A stretch of 64,000 nt of DNA, from positions 124,001-188,000 of the forward strand of contig NZ_FNVQ01000002.1 in the NCBI RefSeq assembly GCF_900108065.1, in the 5' to 3' direction. The notes beneath the pieces were generated by a model. It was not told the DNA's origin, made no database searches, and saw nothing but the letters and a program-made list of their open reading frames with translations. This stretch comes from Marinobacterium lutimaris. GTDB lineage: Bacteria; Pseudomonadota; Gammaproteobacteria; Pseudomonadales; Balneatricaceae. Shown here one piece after another: positions 61,001 to 64,000 of this stretch; position 1 is the stretch's first letter; every line of letters begins with the position of its first letter. Made by a program: the position numbers and the translations under genes.

Positions 61001-62524
61001 ATGCAGTCTCACAGAGCCTTTCAACCGACGGACAAACCCACCGACGTGCCGACCAGAAGGAACTTCATCCCCGTGCCGTTAAAGCCGCGCCACCTTCCCT
61101 CATTCTCCGGATTGCTGATCACCGGCTTTATCCTGGTTGTGCTGCCGCTGCTCGGCGGCATCATCGGCATGACCTATGCGCTGGAACAGATGGCCTTTGA
61201 AGGCCGCCGTTCGGTCACCGTCAGCGCCCAGATCACCAGCGCCAGCCGCCAGCTCAGCGAAGCGGAAACAGCGCTGAAACGCGCCGCCGGCCAGTACTTC
61301 GTACTCGAAGACCCGGCGCTGAAAGAGCGCCTGGACAGGGCCCATTATCGCCTGGTCGAGGTACTGGACCGGCTGGAATCCCTGCCCTGGAGCCTTGAGC
61401 TGGCACAACAGGTGGTCGACCTTGCCAGACAAGAGCAAGCGCTGTACCAACAACTGTCTGAAACGCCGGCCAGCGGTGATTTTGAAAGCTATCGCCAGGC
61501 GTTCGAGCGCCTCGACCTGGCCACCGAATCACTCAACGAAGCCACCACCGACTATATTCACGCGCACCTGGTGACCGGCATGAATGACACCGCAGCCAGA
61601 ATCCAGAACACCATGATCTATCTGGCCGCCGGCATGATCCTGTTGTCACTGCTGCTCTCGGCCATCTTCTCCTGGCTGCTGAGCCGTCCGGTGCGCAAGC
61701 TGTCGGCGACTATCCGCCAGCTCGGGCAGAACAACCTGGAAAATCCGATCAACATTCGCGGCCCGCGCGATCTGGAACATCTGGGCCAGCAGCTTGAATG
61801 GCTGCGCAGCCGCCTGCTGGAGCTGGAGGAGAAAAAACTCAACTTCTTCCGCGAAGTCTCACACGAACTGAAAACCCCGCTGACCAACATGCTGGAAGCC
61901 ATATCCCTGCTACGCGACCAGGTCACCGGCCCGCTCACCACACAGCAGAGTGAAGTGGTCGAGATCATGCGCGGCAGCGCGTTCGACCTGCGCCAGCGTA
62001 TCGAGGATCTGCTGCGTTATAACGAGGCGATCGCCCAACCCACGCTGGAGCCGGACTGGTTCGCACTGACGCCGCTGATCGACGAGATAAAAGGCCGCTT
62101 CGACCTGACCCTGCGCAGCCAGCAACTGCGCTGGGATGGCCAGATAGAAGCGCTGCAGTTGAAAGCGGATCGTAACCGCCTCAGCGTGGCGCTGGAGAAC
62201 CTGGTCAGTAACGCTATCCGCTTCAGTCCCAAGGGTGGAACGCTTAGTATAGATGCGGCCAGCGAAACCGACGGACTGCGCATCAGCGTCGTCGACGAAG
62301 GCCCCGGGATCGCTGAAAGTCAGACAGAGCAGCTATTCCAGCCCTTCTACAAGGGAACCCGGCAACCCCAGGGCACTCTCAAGGGCAGCGGCCTGGGACT
62401 GGCTATCGCCAAAGCCAGTATCGAACAGCTGGGGGGAACACTCAGGCTCAAGCCCTCGTCCGCGCCTGGCGCCCATTTTGAAATTACACTGCCCCACAAC
62501 AAGGAGGTCCCCCCTCGTGGATAG
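61001..62524 (+). CDS. glrK: Sensor histidine kinase, GlrK/QseE type
   Basis: A protein of up to 507 residues. TM1 is about 37-60 and a helical periplasmic domain runs to about 203. TM2 is about 204-227, then HAMP, then the HisKA H-box FREVSHELKTPLTNM (His288). The ATPase has LENLVSNAIRFSPKGG, VVDEGPGIAES and GSGLGLAIAKAS. Next to a lipoprotein and a sigma-54 regulator, it matches the GlrK-QseG-GlrR envelope-stress/amino-sugar system of enterics. The start is uncertain: GTG 61073 gives a more usual short N-terminus. Confidence 0.88.
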   Translation: MQSHRAFQPTDKPTDVPTRRNFIPVPLKPRHLPSFSGLLITGFILVVLPLLGGIIGMTYALEQMAFEGRRSVTVSAQITSASRQLSEAETALKRAAGQYFVLEDPALKERLDRAHYRLVEVLDRLESLPWSLELAQQVVDLARQEQALYQQLSETPASGDFESYRQAFERLDLATESLNEATTDYIHAHLVTGMNDTAARIQNTMIYLAAGMILLSLLLSAIFSWLLSRPVRKLSATIRQLGQNNLENPINIRGPRDLEHLGQQLEWLRSRLLELEEKKLNFFREVSHELKTPLTNMLEAISLLRDQVTGPLTTQQSEVVEIMRGSAFDLRQRIEDLLRYNEAIAQPTLEPDWFALTPLIDEIKGRFDLTLRSQQLRWDGQIEALQLKADRNRLSVALENLVSNAIRFSPKGGTLSIDAASETDGLRISVVDEGPGIAESQTEQLFQPFYKGTRQPQGTLKGSGLGLAIAKASIEQLGGTLRLKPSSAPGAHFEITLPHNKEVPPRG

Positions 62525-63035
62525 GAGGCTAACCGCACTCGCCTGGCTCAGTATCTCGGTAATGGCAGGTTGCTCAACCCTGGACATCAGTGCTCCTGAG
62601 CACGTCACTGTCGCGCCGATCGAGTCAAACCCGATGCTCGGCGATATGCTCGACTGCCTGGCCTCCCAGGAACAGCAGAGCCTGAGCCAGCGCCAGCAGC
62701 AGCTACAGACACGGCTCGTATCCAGCCTCCAGTTGCCCGCCCAGGAGCAGTTCCAGCTCGCCTGTCTGCTCGGTCATACCCAGGCCAGCAATGAGGAGCT
62801 ACGCCAGGCACAGCAAATTCTCGTCGGGCTCAGAACGAATGCTGAATTTGCCACCGACGAACACCAGGCCCTGATCTCCATCTATCAGCGTAAGCTCGAG
62901 CTGATGCTGGCCCTGCGCCAGCAGGTGCGCGAAACCCGCGAATACCGGGACAAGATCGAGCAGTTAAAGGGGCTGGAAGAGGAGTTGGAAATCGAAGTAC
63001 CGCTGCCACCCGACCTATCGGAGGTGAGCCGATGA
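62517..63035 (+). CDS. qseG: QseG-like outer-membrane lipoprotein
   Basis: A 172-residue lipoprotein starting at GTG 62517 behind a strong AAGGAGG, overlapping glrK by 8 bases. Signal [12 protein letters not shown] with lipobox Cys about residue 19. The mature part is mostly helical and Gln-rich ([11 protein letters not shown]), ending in a charged coiled coil. QseG interacts with and stimulates the GlrK sensor in enterics; here position supports the same job. Confidence 0.82.
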   Translation: MDRRLTALAWLSISVMAGCSTLDISAPEHVTVAPIESNPMLGDMLDCLASQEQQSLSQRQQQLQTRLVSSLQLPAQEQFQLACLLGHTQASNEELRQAQQILVGLRTNAEFATDEHQALISIYQRKLELMLALRQQVRETREYRDKIEQLKGLEEELEIEVPLPPDLSEVSR

Positions 63036-64000
63036 GCGCGCTTCACCGCACCGTACTGTTGGTCGATGACGATGCAGGCCTGCTGCAGTTGCTGTCGATC
63101 CGGCTCAGATCTGCCGGTTTTTCGGTGGAAACCGCCAGCAGCGCTGAACAGGCGCTGGCACGGATCGCCGTATCCCGACCGGGCGCTGTCGTTACCGACC
63201 TGCGTATGGAAGGGATGAGCGGCATGGACCTGTTCGAGCGGATTCAGAGCGAGGATCCGGCCCTGCCGGTCATCCTGCTCACCGCCCATGGCACCATTCC
63301 CGACGCGGTGCGCGCCACCCAGCGCGGTCTGTTTGGCTACCTGACCAAGCCCTTTGACGATAACGCCCTGCTGGAGCTGTTGCAGAAGGCGCTCGCCACT
63401 CCGGGTAGCGGCGATAGCGCAGACACCGCCTCCTCCGAGGATCAGGCCTGGCGCAGCGAGATCCAGACCGCGAGCCCCGCCATGGAGGCCTTGCTGGCCG
63501 ATGCAGGGCTGGTAGCAGCCAGCGAGGCCAGCGTGCTGATCCAGGGGCCCTCCGGCGCAGGCAAAGAGGTACTGGCCCAGGCACTGCACCGCGCCAGCCC
63601 CCGGCATAAAAAGCCGATGGTGGCGATCAACTGTGCCGCCATCCCCGAACAGCTGCTTGAGTCCGAACTGTTTGGCCACGCCAAGGGCGCCTTTACCGGC
63701 GCGACCAGTGCGCACAAGGGCCTGTTCCAGACCGGCTCCGGCGGCACGGTGTTCCTCGACGAAATCGGCGATATGCCGCTGGCCTTGCAGGCGAAACTGC
63801 TGCGCGTCCTGCAGGACAGGGAGATCCGCCCCGTCGGCGCCAGCCAGACAATCCCCGTGGACGTGAGAATTGTTTCGGCAACCCATCGCAACCTGGAAAA
63901 CGCCATAGCCGCCGGCGAGTTTCGTGAGGATCTCTACTACCGCCTCAACGTGGTGACGCTGACGCTGCCATCGCTGCGCCAGCGGCGCGAGGATATCCCA
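63032..64000 (+). CDS. glrR: Sigma-54 response regulator GlrR, N-terminal part (cut by window end)
   Basis: The first 323 codons of an NtrC-family activator; open at base 64000. Receiver: [14 protein letters not shown], phospho-acceptor Asp56 ([12 protein letters not shown]), LTAHG and LTKPFDD. The AAA+ domain has Walker A GPSGAGKE (family usually GESGTGKE), the sigma-54 contact loop GAFTGA and [24 protein letters not shown] 63032 overlaps the qseG stop by 4 bases. It should receive phosphate from GlrK. Confidence 0.92.
   Translation, partial: MSALHRTVLLVDDDAGLLQLLSIRLRSAGFSVETASSAEQALARIAVSRPGAVVTDLRMEGMSGMDLFERIQSEDPALPVILLTAHGTIPDAVRATQRGLFGYLTKPFDDNALLELLQKALATPGSGDSADTASSEDQAWRSEIQTASPAMEALLADAGLVAASEASVLIQGPSGAGKEVLAQALHRASPRHKKPMVAINCAAIPEQLLESELFGHAKGAFTGATSAHKGLFQTGSGGTVFLDEIGDMPLALQAKLLRVLQDREIRPVGASQTIPVDVRIVSATHRNLENAIAAGEFREDLYYRLNVVTLTLPSLRQRREDIP

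Overview
The window comes from a GC-rich, probably marine gammaproteobacterium (Oceanospirillales/Marinobacterium-like is my guess; no rRNA or other diagnostic marker is present). Pointers are a fused glucosylglycerol-phosphate synthase/phosphatase (marine osmolyte), folX/folM pterin genes, an Entner-Doudoroff set, a GlrK-QseG-GlrR-type two-component locus and DUF1302/DUF1329 partners typical of marine and Pseudomonas-like catabolic loci. Layout. 1-14.9 kb: a minus-strand catabolic region. It holds a cut-off sulfatase, an MFS transporter, the DUF1329/DUF1302 envelope pair, a plus-strand ACMSD-like amidohydrolase, and a nine-gene run (alpha/beta C-C hydrolase, VOC ring-cleavage dioxygenase, Rieske ferredoxin, class A flavin hydroxylase, cyclase-family hydrolase, cupin, two FAH-family hydrolases, SDR) that reads as a ring-hydroxylation/ring-cleavage pathway for an unidentified aromatic or N-heteroaromatic compound. 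15.1-17.6 kb: a PAP2/dual-specificity phosphatase fusion and a TraX-like membrane protein. 17.7-24.9 kb: a roughly 7.2-kb integrative island at the 3' end of tRNA-Thr(CGU), with a P4-type integrase, AlpA regulator, small replication/regulation-type genes, several repeat families (including a GGGTT pentanucleotide tract) and an AT-rich O-acyltransferase as cargo. 25.1-29.7 kb: a group 3b-type cytosolic NAD(P)-linked [NiFe] hydrogenase operon with its maturation protease. 29.7-35.3 kb: an ATP-grasp protein, a TetR regulator divergent from a Bcr/CflA efflux pump, and glucosylglycerol synthesis. 35.8-43.5 kb: an HDOD signalling protein behind a cyclic-di-GMP-I (GEMM) riboswitch, folM/CYTH/folX, a PAP2 phosphatase, glk, gap and mgsA. 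43.6-54.1 kb: a tightly overlapping five-gene operon. It encodes a phospholipase C-like phosphoesterase with N-terminal repeats, a gamma-glutamylcyclotransferase-like protein, an MBL-like protein, a 1723-residue pseudokinase-AAA-GAF-GGDEF signalling protein and a Gly/Ala-rich beta-repeat protein without a signal peptide. This is my best candidate for an undescribed system. 54.2-64 kb: a LysR regulator divergent from a tartrate/D-malate dehydrogenase, a stem-loop-rich intergenic block, the edd-eda-pgl operon, a possible minus-strand small RNA, and glrK-qseG-glrR (the last cut by the window end). How the parts fit: glk, edd, eda, pgl and gap together give glucose catabolism through 6-phosphogluconate (zwf is not in the window). 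Cyclic di-GMP signalling recurs twice: an RNA sensor upstream of the HDOD gene and an apparently active GGEEF cyclase domain in the five-gene operon. All functional assignments are from reading motifs and protein sequence; no database search was run.
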